Notes: generated by a model not told the origin, from the sequence alone. A stretch of DNA of 64,000 nt from Mycobacterium heidelbergense (GCF_010730745.1 NZ_AP022615.1:3162001-3226000); one strand, 5' to 3'. Numbered from the stretch's first letter, positions 44,288-52,393 are shown. Made by a program: numbers and translations.

Positions 44288-45142
44288 TTAGACGGCCGTC
44301 GGCTTCGGCATGACGATGGGCTTGACGCCGTAGCGCGGCGCACCGAAGCCGGCGCTGTTGCGCGCGGCCGCGCCCAGCCCGGGCATTCCGGGGACGATGG
44401 TTCCCGGCCCGGCCTGCGGCGCGGCGCCGGTCCAGCCGACGGTCTGCACGGCGGTGACGGGGCTGGCGCCCGGGGTGAACGTGCCGGCCCAACTCGGCGG
44501 CACCGACAACTTGCCCACCATGGTCGCCTGGCCGAGGCCCCCGACCGGCATGGCTCCCACTGCGCCCATGCCGCCGGCCGGCCCAACCGCGTTCACGGTA
44601 TCCGCGGCGCCGACGGCAGCGGCGGCGTCACCGGCCGCGGTCGGCCACCAGTCGGTAGGCACAAGACCACCGCCGGCCATGCCGAGGCAGGTCGACATCG
44701 CCGAGGCCCAGTTGCCGCTCTCGAAGCTGACGAAGTTGGCAGGATTACCCGACAGGCTGATCGGGCTTCCACCCGAGCTGTAGAGCGGGCCGCCGAGGAA
44801 TGTGGCGAGGTTTTGCTCGAAAGAGGCGATAGCGTCGTAGGGACTGGCCGCTGCACTCGCGTTGGCGGCCTCGGTGGCGCTGTAGGTGCCGGAGCTGAGG
44901 CCGAGGGTCTGCACGAACTGCTGTTGTATCGACTGAGCCTCGGCCGCGATCTGCTGGTAGAGCGTGCCGTACGTCGAGAAGATTCCCGCCTGCAGGGCCG
45001 AGACCGGGTCCGCGGCCGCCGGGGCGATGGCGGTCGTGGGTGCCGCGGCGCCCACGTTCTGGGCCGTCAGCGAAGTGCCGATCCCTTCCAGCTGTGCCGC
45101 CGCGGCGAGCAACTCTTCAGGAATTGTTGTCAGAAACGACAT
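44288..45142 (-). CDS. PE8: PE family protein (PE8 position)
   Basis: A 284-residue PE protein. The N-terminal PE domain (about 1-95) starts MSFLTTIPEELLAAAAQLEG and contains the YxxxE-type export region (TYGTLYQQIAAEAQSIQQQF). The C-terminal half has the SVP-like LSVPPSWAGTF and ends GVKPIVMPKPTAV. It is the first gene of the PE8-PPE15-esxJ-esxI operon, with AGGAG at 45149-45153 upstream of ATG 45142. Confidence 0.9.
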   Translation of the reverse strand: MSFLTTIPEELLAAAAQLEGIGTSLTAQNVGAAAPTTAIAPAAADPVSALQAGIFSTYGTLYQQIAAEAQSIQQQFVQTLGLSSGTYSATEAANASAAASPYDAIASFEQNLATFLGGPLYSSGGSPISLSGNPANFVSFESGNWASAMSTCLGMAGGGLVPTDWWPTAAGDAAAAVGAADTVNAVGPAGGMGAVGAMPVGGLGQATMVGKLSVPPSWAGTFTPGASPVTAVQTVGWTGAAPQAGPGTIVPGMPGLGAAARNSAGFGAPRYGVKPIVMPKPTAV

Positions 45143-45495
45143 CTACTGCTCCTAGTGTTGGGAACTTGCCGACCCCCACCCGGGTGGGTCGACGCTGTGT
45201 GTTCGCGTAACGGCTCCTGTGCGTCGGCGTAAGGTTAACGAGCCACGACTCCACATTCCCGACGGAAAAGGCTAGGGTGACGGGCGTTTACGGCTTCTTA
45301 ACGCTGACGCGGGCAGTTTTAACAAGGTCCTGTCGGGCGACATAGCGCTGTCATCTGGGATCCCGATGCGATGCACCAAATGGCGCGCGGCGCGCGCATC
45401 CTAGGTCAGGAGCGCCCGGCACGCACCTTGGGATTTTCGCCGGCTTGGGCGGGTGCGACGCTCCGGCGCGGCGCTTCGCGCTAGATTCGCCGCGG
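45143..45495. promoter_or_regulatory. PE8 upstream region
   Basis: A 353-bp gene-free stretch before tRNA-Leu. Next to the PE8 start it holds the ribosome site and then a 22-base near-palindrome (45170-45191) centred on ACCCGGGT with CGACCC/GGGTCG ends, in the 5' leader of PE8. Upstream are AT-richer patches (for example CGTTTACGGCTTCTTAACG near 45284) that may be the promoter. Nothing else is recognised. Confidence 0.45.
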
Positions 45496-45569
45496 GCCCC
45501 CATAGCCCAATTGGCAGAGGCAGCGGACTTAAAATCCGCCCAGTGTCGGTTCGAGTCCGACTGGGGGCA
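45496..45569 (+). tRNA. leuX: tRNA with anticodon TAA (tRNA-Leu)
   Basis: A 74-nt cloverleaf. The acceptor stem GCCCCCA (45496-45502) pairs with TGGGGGC (45562-45568), discriminator A. The D-stem is GCC/GGC, the anticodon stem GCGGA/TCCGC with loop CTTAAAA (anticodon TAA), and the T-arm GTCGG-TTCGAGT-CCGAC. The variable region is only 5 nt, while tRNA-Leu normally has a long variable arm. The place next to PE8 corresponds to leuX of M. tuberculosis. CCA is not encoded in full. Confidence 0.92.
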
Positions 45570-45631
45570 CCGGCGTTGCGGGCCTGGCGAGCCGGCGCGG
45601 ATCGCCGATTCTGCGCTCCAGTCGTTGCGGC

Positions 45632-45671
45632 TTGATTCGATGGATGTTTATATAGAAAGATGTCGAATCAA
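45632..45671 (+). promoter_or_regulatory. Putative ArsR operator and leaderless promoter
   Basis: A perfect 9-bp inverted repeat TTGATTCGA (45632-45640) and TCGAATCAA (45663-45671) spans a TATATA -10 box (45649-45654) and the arsR ATG (45660). The spacing predicts a leaderless transcript starting at or just before the ATG. A dimeric repressor bound here would block arsR and the genes behind it. Confidence 0.6.
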
Positions 45672-46007
45672 AGCGGGTGTTGCCCGGCGCTGAGCGTGGC
45701 CGCTCTGGGGGAATCGCAGGCAGCGGAGTTGGCGGCGATGTTCAAGGCGCTCGGTGACCCGGTCCGGCTGCGGCTGCTGAGCCTGATCGCCAGCCACCCC
45801 GGCGGGGAGGCGTGCGTATGTGAGATCTCGGCGACCTTCGACGTCTCCCAGCCGACGATTTCTCATCACCTCAAGCTGCTGCGCTCAACCGGCCTGTTGG
45901 ACTGCGAGCGGCGGGGCACCTGGGTGTACTACTGGGTGATTCCCTCGGCGTTGCGGCGGCTTTCTTCGGCCCTGCATGTCGACGACGAAGCCTTGACGGG
46001 GCCGTGA
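45660..46007 (+). CDS. arsR: ArsR/SmtB-family metalloid-responsive repressor
   Basis: A 115-residue winged-helix repressor. The helix-turn-helix is in SQPTISHHLKLLRSTG near residues 63-78; the adjacent EACVCEIS carries a Cys-x-Cys pair typical of ArsR arsenite sensing (ELCVCDL), and two more Cys are at the N-terminus (GCCPAL). Arsenite binding should release it from DNA. Its stop overlaps the GTG of the acr3 remnant as GTGA, so the four ars genes form one operon. It reads like Rv2642 of M. tuberculosis. Confidence 0.9.
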   Translation: MSNQSGCCPALSVAALGESQAAELAAMFKALGDPVRLRLLSLIASHPGGEACVCEISATFDVSQPTISHHLKLLRSTGLLDCERRGTWVYYWVIPSALRRLSSALHVDDEALTGP

Positions 46008-46579
46008 CGGAAACCCCGACGCCGGTGTCGGCCCCGAAGGTGGTAGCGACCCGGCTTTCGACGCTGGATCGGTTCCTACCGGTGTGGATCGGCGTTGCGA
46101 TGGACCTGTCACGCCGACTGGGTGAACGAGCCAGGGGTCGCCGCTGGTACGAGACGACGTTCCTGCCCCGCGTCGGTCCGTGGGCCCTGTATGGCCTGCT
46201 GTTCACCATCGTCATCCTGTTTGCCTTGCAGGGCCACCAAATCACCGGCCGACCATGGGATGTCGCCCGCATCGCCGTGCCACTGCTGGCCTACTTCGCG
46301 ATCATGTGGGCCGGCGGATACGCCCTCGGGTTCGTGCTGCGACTGGGCTACGCCCGCACCGCGACCCTGGCGTTCACGGCCGCCGGCAACAATTTCGAAC
46401 TGGCCATCGCGGTGGCGATTGCCACCTACGGCGCGGCATCGGGGCAAGCCCTGGCCGGGGTCGTCGGACCACTCATCGAAGTGCCCCTGCTCGTTGGGCT
46501 GGTCCACGTTTCCCTGGCGATGCGCGCCCGGCTGTCCCGGCCCGAGCCGGACCGAGGGGCCCTGGCCGATGGCCGATAA
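46004..46579 (+). pseudogene. acr3: Arsenite efflux transporter Acr3 with a large internal in-frame deletion
   Basis: The frame encodes 191 residues. The first 33 (ending STLDRFLPVWIGVAM) match the beginning of Acr3, and from residue 34 (LSRRLGERARGRRWYE) on the sequence matches the C-terminal part (FALQGHQITGRP, FTAAGNNFELAIAVA). About 170-180 residues with most of the first six membrane helices and the conserved central Cys appear to be missing; the join is near 46100-46106. Acr3 has ten helices, so this product can hardly pump arsenite. The frame remains open and overlaps both neighbours, so downstream translation would be kept. Confidence 0.8.
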
Positions 46580-46985
46580 GCCCAGTGTCTTGTTCGTCTG
46601 CGTCCACAACGCCGGACGCTCGCAGATGGCCGCGGCCCTGCTGAGCCACAAGGCCGGAGGTCGCATCGAAGTTCGCTCAGCCGGAACGGAACCCGCCGAT
46701 CAGATCAACCCCGTCGTCGTCGCAGCGCTGGCCGAACTCGGCGTCGACATCACCGCCGCCACCCCCAAAGTCCTCACCGGCGTCGCCGTGCAGGCCAGCG
46801 ACGTCGTGATCACCATGGGCTGTGGCGACGCCTGTCCCTACTTTCCCGGGGTGTCCTACCGCGACTGGAAACTTCCCGACCCCGCCGGCCAGCCCCTGCC
46901 CACCGTGAGGGCGATCCGCGACGACATAGCCGCCCGTGTCGAGTCACTGATCGCCGAACTCCTGCCCAACGCTACGACCGCATGA
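46569..46985 (+). CDS. arsC: Arsenate reductase, low-molecular-weight phosphatase type
   Basis: A 138-residue LMW-PTP-fold arsenate reductase. The P-loop with the nucleophilic Cys is FVCVHNAGRSQMAAALL near residue 10, the second redox Cys pair is in MGCGDACPYFPG near 82, and the acid Asp is in WKLPDPAG near 103. It reduces arsenate to arsenite using thioredoxin or mycothiol-type thiols. In M. tuberculosis the Acr3 and ArsC parts are fused in one protein; here arsC overlaps the acr3 remnant by 11 bp. Confidence 0.92.
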   Translation: MADKPSVLFVCVHNAGRSQMAAALLSHKAGGRIEVRSAGTEPADQINPVVVAALAELGVDITAATPKVLTGVAVQASDVVITMGCGDACPYFPGVSYRDWKLPDPAGQPLPTVRAIRDDIAARVESLIAELLPNATTA

Positions 46986-47008
46986 TCCGCACCAAGGAAG
47001 GAACCATC

Positions 47009-47383
47009 ATGTCTCGCGTGCAGCTGGCCCTCAATGTCGACGACCTCGGCGAGGCGATCGCGTTCTACTCCAAGCTGTTCGACACCGAACCGGCCAAGGT
47101 CAAACCCGGCTACGCCAACTTCGCGATCGCCGAACCCCCGCTAAAACTGGTGCTGCTGGAAAATCCCGGCCACGGCGGCACCCTCAACCACCTCGGCGTC
47201 GAAGTGGAGACGGCCGACAAAGTCCACGCAGAAATCGCCCGTCTCGCGGGCGGGGGAATGCTCCCCGAGGAGGAGATCGGCACCACGTGTTGCTATGCCA
47301 CCCAGGACAAGGCATGGGTCGCCGGACCCGCCGGCGAGAGGTGGGAGGTCTACACCGTCCTGGCCGACTCGGAAACCCCGTGA
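47009..47383 (+). CDS. arsI: ArsI/CadI-type vicinal-oxygen-chelate protein
   Basis: A 124-residue glyoxalase/dioxygenase-superfamily protein. It starts SRVQLALNVDDLGEAIAFYS and has NHLGVEVET (a metal-ligand His) near residue 64, TTCCYATQDKAWV with the vicinal Cys pair near 95, and a C-terminal Glu in RWEVYTV. Such proteins are ArsI C-As lyases, which demethylate organoarsenicals, or CadI. ATG 47009 has AAGGAAGG upstream; an earlier ATG at 46982 would add nine residues. It is the last gene of the ars operon. Confidence 0.88.
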   Translation: MSRVQLALNVDDLGEAIAFYSKLFDTEPAKVKPGYANFAIAEPPLKLVLLENPGHGGTLNHLGVEVETADKVHAEIARLAGGGMLPEEEIGTTCCYATQDKAWVAGPAGERWEVYTVLADSETP

Positions 47384-47442
47384 TTTCTCGCTCGCGCATA
47401 AGCTCTCATGCTGACGACGCGCCAAAACATAGGGACCGCACA

Positions 47443-48255
47443 ATGGACGAGGTAAGGCCGGCTATCACGACGCACGTGCAGCGCGGATCGGTGCCGGGCG
47501 GTCAGCAGCCACGCACGGCGGAGGACTGCGCCGCCTACCTGCTGCCTCATTTGAAGCCGGGCACGTCCGTGCTGGATATCGGATGCGGTCCCGGCAGCAC
47601 CACCGCCGACCTCGCCGAGCGGGTGGCGCCCGGGCCGGTATTGGCCGTCGACCTGTTCGACCGCGTCCTGGACATGGCCCGCGCCGAGGTCCGGCGGCGC
47701 AACCTGTCAAACGTCTCGTTCTCGACCGCCGACGTGCACAAGCTCGACCTTCCCGACGATGCATTCGATGTCGTGCATGCCCATCAGGTGCTGCAACACG
47801 TCACCGATCCGGTGGCGGCGCTGCGGGAGATGAGGAGGGTGTGCCGGCCGGGAGGCGTTGTGGCGGCGCGAGATGTCGACTACGCGGGGTTCATCTGGTT
47901 CCCGCAACTGCCTGCGCTGGATCTTTGGCGCGACCTGTATCAACAGGCGGCGCGCGCCAACCGCGGCGAACCGGATGCGGGCCGGCGGCTGCTGTCGTGG
48001 GCCCGTGCGGCGGGATTCGACGACGTCACCCCCACGGCCAGCCTGTGGTGCTACGCGACGCCCGCAAGTCGCGAATGGTGGGGTGGAATGTGGGCCGACC
48101 GGATCCTGCATTCCGGCGTCGGTCGCGAGATGTTGGCTTTGGGCCTCGCCACGGCCGCGCAGCTCGAGGAGATCGCCGTGGCATGGCGGACCTGGGCCGC
48201 CGCCCCGGACGGCTGGCTGTCCATCCCGCACGGCGAAATACTTTGCCATGCATAG
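47443..48255 (+). CDS. Class I SAM-dependent methyltransferase
   Basis: A 270-residue methyltransferase of the Methyltransf_11/UbiE-like type. Motif I is VLDIGCGPGSTTADLA near residue 44; the acidic loop after strand 2 is VLAVDLFDRVLD; motif II-like is FDVVHAHQVLQHVTDP near 108. The C-terminal half (WGGMWADRILHSGV) is typical of small-molecule or menaquinone/arsenite-type methyltransferases. The substrate is unknown. It lies 59 bp after arsI, so a role in arsenite methylation deserves thought, but the conserved ArsM cysteines are not seen. Confidence 0.85.
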   Translation: MDEVRPAITTHVQRGSVPGGQQPRTAEDCAAYLLPHLKPGTSVLDIGCGPGSTTADLAERVAPGPVLAVDLFDRVLDMARAEVRRRNLSNVSFSTADVHKLDLPDDAFDVVHAHQVLQHVTDPVAALREMRRVCRPGGVVAARDVDYAGFIWFPQLPALDLWRDLYQQAARANRGEPDAGRRLLSWARAAGFDDVTPTASLWCYATPASREWWGGMWADRILHSGVGREMLALGLATAAQLEEIAVAWRTWAAAPDGWLSIPHGEILCHA

Positions 48256-48258
48256 ATT

Positions 48259-48882
48259 TCAGCCGCGCTGGTACACCGTCACCCGATCGTGGACGCCCCA
48301 CCATTGCACCGGTCGGCGGGAATCGACTTCGGCCCAATCTCTGTCGAGTATCCGACGCATCTCGTCATCGCCGGTGTGGCCTTTGTCCTCGCCGATGTAG
48401 ATGAGGCGTGTCCCCGCGTAGCCCGTCAATATGCGCGCGCCGACGTCCTGTTGAAAGGGTGGCCACGAAAGCAATAGCGTCCTGTCAGGGTGCAGTGCCA
48501 CCGCTTCGGCGCCATCCTTCGCGCAGACCTCGGCGTACAGGTCCTCACCGTGCCAACCGTTGGTGACCAGCGCCGTACCCGGGTTCAGGTCGTAGGAGAC
48601 GACGTCCACACCCAGCTGCCCAAGCAGGTAGGCCCAATAGCCCGTGCCCGCCATGGGATCGACAAGGGCCCCTTGAGCATGCTCGGCGACGAAGGCGACG
48701 GTGTCGGGGTCGGGAATGGTCCAGCAGTACTTCCTTACGAGCTGTTGGCGGTTCGGCGCGCGTGCCATGCTCGCTTCGACGGATCGGTCCAAACGGAACT
48801 CACCGACCACCGGGTTGCCGGCGAAACTGTCGGCCTCGACGCAATCCTTGACCGCGTCCCAAAACGGATTGTCGATGGTCAT
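48259..48882 (-). CDS. Methyltransferase-like protein with a SWPP motif
   Basis: A 207-residue protein with a Rossmann-type SAM motif (ALVDPMAGTGYWAYLLG near residue 89), an acidic residue after the second strand (VVSYDLNPG) and LLLSWPPFQQD near 143. The layout DPMAGTG and WPP resembles the DPxxGxG and N/D/S-PP-Y/F motifs of N6-adenine and related amino-methyltransferases, but no target-recognition domain is present. ATG 48882 (MTIDNPFWD) is the start; a longer frame upstream lacks similarity. Function unknown. It converges on the previous methyltransferase gene with a 3-bp gap. Confidence 0.6.
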   Translation of the reverse strand: MTIDNPFWDAVKDCVEADSFAGNPVVGEFRLDRSVEASMARAPNRQQLVRKYCWTIPDPDTVAFVAEHAQGALVDPMAGTGYWAYLLGQLGVDVVSYDLNPGTALVTNGWHGEDLYAEVCAKDGAEAVALHPDRTLLLSWPPFQQDVGARILTGYAGTRLIYIGEDKGHTGDDEMRRILDRDWAEVDSRRPVQWWGVHDRVTVYQRG

Positions 48883-49109
48883 TCCGTTGCTCCTGAGCTG
48901 AGGTGCTCGCGTCACGGCCCCGTCGGGTGGTCGAGGCGAAGCTTCGCGTCCCCGCGAGTTGTGTGCGCTAACCGTTGGTTCAAGTCTGACATGGCGCCGC
49001 GGTAAAGGACCTGCTAGACGGGTGTGGATCGATTCCAGGTCGACAACCACCCCGCGTTGGGCGTTGCCGCCGGCCACGCCCGAAGCCGCCACTCATAAAC
49101 TGACTCCTC

Positions 49110-49883
49110 GTGGGCATGCTGTCAGGGTTTGCGCCGTGGATCGTCTATTGGGTGCTGGTCGGCAATGTCCCGTTCGCCGCCGCCGCCTTGATCGCGCTGG
49201 CGATCGCGGTCGCGTCATTGGCGGTCGGCGCCCCCGCTGACAAGTCACTCCAAATCGGCAATGTCGCAATGCTTTTGGTGCTGACGATCCTGACCTTTGC
49301 GCTCGGTGACTCGCTTGACCAGCGGTGGATACTGCCGCTGAGCAACGCCGGGATCCTCTCGCTTGCGGTGGTCGGCGCGCTGGCCGGCCGGCCGTTCGTG
49401 CGGGAGTTCGCCGCCGCGGAGCAGCCCGATGACGTGGTCAAGACGGAGCTGTTCACCCGGCTGGTCCGGGCGCTGACGCGGGTCTGGATCGCCGCGTTCG
49501 CCGGCATGACGGTGTCGTCGGCGATCCCGCCGATCATGAGTGCGGGCGCGACCATCCTCGACACGAGGACACCGTTGTCGTATGTCTGCTACTGGGTCGT
49601 TCCGTTCTCGCTGTTGGGCCTGGCGGCGCTGGCCTCGCGGGTGCTGCCCGACCGGATGCTGGCCGGGATCGACGACGTCGCCCGCGAGACCTCGTTCGTC
49701 GCCTACGACGAAGCCACCATCGACGAGCTGTACTACCTGGCCCAGGAACACGCCAACCGCGAGGTCGGCCCCGGCAAGGAGGCCTACAACGTCAAGGTCG
49801 GCGGGATGGGAACCCCGCTGACCGGGGACGAGTCCCGAAAGTCGTGGCCCTCCACCTACAAAGTCCGCGACAAGCGGCACTAG
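49110..49883 (+). CDS. Integral membrane protein of unknown function
   Basis: A 257-residue protein that I cannot assign. Hydrophobic segments include WIVYWVLVGNVPFAAAALIA, IALAIAVASLAVGA, VAMLLVLTILTFAL, ILSLAVVGALAG, WIAAFAGMTVSSAIPPIM and CYWVVPFSLLGLAALASRVL, giving about six membrane helices in the first 190 residues. The C-terminal 65 residues are soluble and polar (TIDELYYLAQEHANREVG). The start is GTG 49110, with ATG 49116 as alternative. The dienelactone-hydrolase-like gene follows after 7 bp, so they may be co-expressed. Confidence 0.7.
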   Translation: MGMLSGFAPWIVYWVLVGNVPFAAAALIALAIAVASLAVGAPADKSLQIGNVAMLLVLTILTFALGDSLDQRWILPLSNAGILSLAVVGALAGRPFVREFAAAEQPDDVVKTELFTRLVRALTRVWIAAFAGMTVSSAIPPIMSAGATILDTRTPLSYVCYWVVPFSLLGLAALASRVLPDRMLAGIDDVARETSFVAYDEATIDELYYLAQEHANREVGPGKEAYNVKVGGMGTPLTGDESRKSWPSTYKVRDKRH

Positions 49884-49890
49884 GAGCATC

Positions 49891-50649
49891 GTGACGAACG
49901 CCCCCAGCCCGGACGCGATCCGCGCCGAAACGATCACCATCGCCGGCCACGGCGGCGACCAGATCGAGGCCTACCGGGCCATGCCGCTCGCCGGGGGATC
50001 GCGCGGCGGGATCGTGTGGATTCACCACATGCCCGGCTACGACCGCGAGACCAAGGAGTTCGTCCGGAGGCTCGCGGTCAACGGCTATCACACGGTCGTC
50101 CCGAACCTGTATTCGCGCGAGGCCCCCGGCGCCGCGCCCGATGACGCCGCCGCGGCGGCGCGGGCCGCCGGCGGGGTGCCCGACGAGCGGCTCGTCGGCG
50201 ATGTCGCCGGCGCGGCCGAGCACCTGCGTTCGTTGCCCGGAGCCAACGGGAAGCTGGGCGTCATCGGGCACTGCTCGGGCGGGCGGCACGCCTTCCTGGC
50301 GGCGTGCTCGCTGAAGTTCGACGCCGCGGTGGACTGCTACGGCGCGTTCGTCGTCGAGGACCCGCCGGAGGGCGCGCCCAGGGCCATCAAACGGATCCTG
50401 CACCTGGCGCCGAACCTGAGTTGCCCGCTGCTGGGCCTGTTCGGGGTCGAGGACAGGTTCCCCGCCCCGCCCGCGGTGGCCACGCTGGACGCCGAGCTGA
50501 CCGGGCTGGGCAAGCCGCACGAGTTTCATTCCTACGAGGGCGCCGGCCACGCCTTCTTCTCCGTCGACCGGCCGGCGTACCGGGTCGAGGCGGCGCTGGA
50601 CGGCTGGCGCCGCATCGACGAGTTCTTCGCCATCCACCTGAAAGGCTAG
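49891..50649 (+). CDS. Dienelactone hydrolase family protein
   Basis: A 252-residue alpha/beta hydrolase. The nucleophile elbow GHCSGGRHAF (Cys near residue 129) with Asp in LFGVEDRFP and His in GAGHAFFSVDRP forms the Cys-Asp-His triad of dienelactone hydrolases, which open lactone rings in chloro-aromatic breakdown. Many family members have other ester substrates, so the substrate is open. The start is GTG 49891. The next gene starts one codon after the stop. Confidence 0.9.
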   Translation: MTNAPSPDAIRAETITIAGHGGDQIEAYRAMPLAGGSRGGIVWIHHMPGYDRETKEFVRRLAVNGYHTVVPNLYSREAPGAAPDDAAAAARAAGGVPDERLVGDVAGAAEHLRSLPGANGKLGVIGHCSGGRHAFLAACSLKFDAAVDCYGAFVVEDPPEGAPRAIKRILHLAPNLSCPLLGLFGVEDRFPAPPAVATLDAELTGLGKPHEFHSYEGAGHAFFSVDRPAYRVEAALDGWRRIDEFFAIHLKG

Positions 50650-50937
50650 GTGTCCCAGGCAATGTGCACCCATCTCACCGAACACGTGCGGATCGACGGC
50701 AGCGGCAAGGGCGCAACCGGATGGTTCGGCGCCGACCGGGCGACGGTGTACGTCGACCATCCCGTCCACGCGCCGTACGGCCACACGGTCAACATCGACG
50801 TGATCAATCCGGAACTGGGCCCGGCGGCGCGGGTCGCGCTCGAGCTCACCGAGGAGAGCGCCCTGGCGCTGGCCGACGCCATCCGCAAGGCGATCGCCCA
50901 CGCCCCGGCCGGGTTGGCCTCCAAGGCCGGTAGGTGA
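50650..50937 (+). CDS. Small conserved protein (DUF6295-like)
   Basis: A 95-residue protein beginning MCTHLTEHVRIDGSGKGATG after four residues, with VYVDHPVHAPYGHTVNIDV and LELTEESALALADAIRKAI. The pattern fits the small actinobacterial DUF6295 family, from memory. It has no known function. GTG 50650 directly follows the previous TAG; ATG 50662 is an alternative. It forms a tight run with the hydrolase upstream and the DUF427 gene three bases downstream. Confidence 0.7.
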   Translation: MSQAMCTHLTEHVRIDGSGKGATGWFGADRATVYVDHPVHAPYGHTVNIDVINPELGPAARVALELTEESALALADAIRKAIAHAPAGLASKAGR

Positions 50938-50940
50938 CCC

Positions 50941-51714
50941 ATGACGAGCGACACCGGGGACCGTGACTACCCGCAAATGGCCGCCGCGCGCGGACGCATC
51001 GAGCCCGCGCCGCGCCGGGTCCGCGGCTATCTCGGCCACCAGCTGGTGTTCGACACCACCGCCGCCCGCTACGTCTGGGAATTGCCTTACTACCCAGCGT
51101 ATTACGTGCCACTGGCCGACGTGCGCACGGAGTTCCTGCGCGACGAGAACCACGCCCAGAAGGTGCAGCTCGGCCCGTCGCGGCTGCACTCGCTGGTCGG
51201 CGACGGCCGGACCTACCCATCGGCGGCGCGGGTGTTCGACGCCGACAGCCCCGTGGCGGGCACGGTGCGCTTCGAGTGGGATCCGTTGCGGTGGTTCGAG
51301 GAAGACGAGCCGATCTACGGCCATCCGCGCAATCCGTATTCGCGGGTCGACGCGCTGCGCTCGCACCGCCGGGTCCGGGTCGAGCTCGAGGGAATCGCAT
51401 TGGCCGACACCGGATCTCCGGTTCTGCTTTTTGAAACGGGTTTACCCACAAGGTATTACATCGACCCAACCGACATCGCGTTCGAGCATCTGGAACCCAG
51501 TCCGACGCGGACCCTGTGCCCGTACAAGGGAGTGACGTCGGGCTACTGGTCGGTGCGGGTGGGGGAGACCGTGCATCCGGACCTGGCGTGGACGTATCAC
51601 TATCCGCTGCCGGCGGTCGGGCACATCGCCGGCCTGGTGGCCTTTTACAACGAGAAACTCGACATCACGGTCGACGGTGTCGCATTGCCGCGGCCGCGGA
51701 CCCAGTTCAGCTAG
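50941..51714 (+). CDS. DUF427 domain protein (Rv1056-type)
   Basis: A 257-residue protein with two DUF427-like beta-rich halves. The first has GYLGHQLVFDTTAARYVWEL and YYPAYYVPLADV. The second has RVRVELEGIALADTGSPVLL, TRYYIDPTDIAFEHL, TLCPYKGVTSGYWSVRVG and AWTYHYPLPAVGHIAGLVAFYNE. The function of DUF427 proteins is unknown. Position and length (254 aa in H37Rv Rv1056) agree with the ortholog, and the Rv1057 homolog follows. Confidence 0.85.
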   Translation: MTSDTGDRDYPQMAAARGRIEPAPRRVRGYLGHQLVFDTTAARYVWELPYYPAYYVPLADVRTEFLRDENHAQKVQLGPSRLHSLVGDGRTYPSAARVFDADSPVAGTVRFEWDPLRWFEEDEPIYGHPRNPYSRVDALRSHRRVRVELEGIALADTGSPVLLFETGLPTRYYIDPTDIAFEHLEPSPTRTLCPYKGVTSGYWSVRVGETVHPDLAWTYHYPLPAVGHIAGLVAFYNEKLDITVDGVALPRPRTQFS

Positions 51715-52393
51715 CGGGGGGCATCGGTCACTCGCCGGCCGGCATACAACGATGTGCCCGCCTACGCGCGGCAGCCCGCCGCACTTGTCGCTGGTAGGTG
51801 GGCAGAGAAGTATGTGCCTCCGAAGCCGAGACGCGAGTGACACATGTGACCGCCACGAGGTGTCCGACGTGGCCCGCCCTGACCTGTCGCCGACGCACAG
51901 CGGGTGGTCCACTCCCCTTGAATAAGGTGGCATACCAACATATTTCGTCCGGATTCGGGGAAGGCCAAGGCCCGACGGCGTGAATCGTGCCGGTCGATCA
52001 CTCCCCGACGAAGCACAGCCTCGGTTCAACGAACAACCGTGACCCAAGTCGGGCACACGTCCCACGTGTGACGTTGACCTCTTTTTGCGGAATGCCTTTA
52101 AGGTCCTCTTATTTCGCGGTGTCGCGGACGGCGGCCGCCGCAAGTTAGCCGCGACCGCGATCCTCCCGGTACCGCGGCGGGCCGGAGTTTGCCACCGGGC
52201 CACTCGCTAGGGACCGCATAGTCGCGGCGTGCGGCGCCGGACGGCGGCCGTCCGGAATTCGGTCGGTAAAGTTTACGAAAGCAGCCACCCAATGGGTGCT
52301 TGAGTCCAGTACTTCAGGGCCGCCAGCGTCGCACAGCCATGCCTCGACCATCGTGGCGCGCCCCGCGGACCTACCCCGAGTAGAGCAAAGGCG
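51715..52393. promoter_or_regulatory. Intergenic region upstream of the beta-propeller gene
   Basis: A 679-bp stretch without a defendable gene. The first part is a long imperfect palindrome (51727-51841) related to the GTGCCCGCC repeat arms. The middle has an AT-rich patch (CTTTTTGCGGAATGCCTTTA near 52080). Nearer the gene is GGTAAAGTTTACGAAA at about 52264-52279. The M. tuberculosis counterpart is controlled by TrcR, SigE and MprA, so this region is the place to look for such sites; I cannot mark them with confidence. Confidence 0.45.
51727..51841. repeat. 115-bp imperfect palindrome
   Basis: GTCACTCGC (51727-51735) and GCGAGTGAC (51833-51841) bound the element, and inside it GCCCGCCTAC (about 51757-51766) faces GTAGGTGGGC (51794-51803). 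Arm lengths differ by several bases, so the stem has bulges. The GTGCCCGCCT portion is shared with the winged-helix cassette arms. Confidence 0.6.

Noticed and set aside
47443..48255. ArsM arsenite methyltransferase beside the ars operon
   Set aside because: Despite its position after arsI, the conserved cysteines of ArsM are not present; left as a general methyltransferase.
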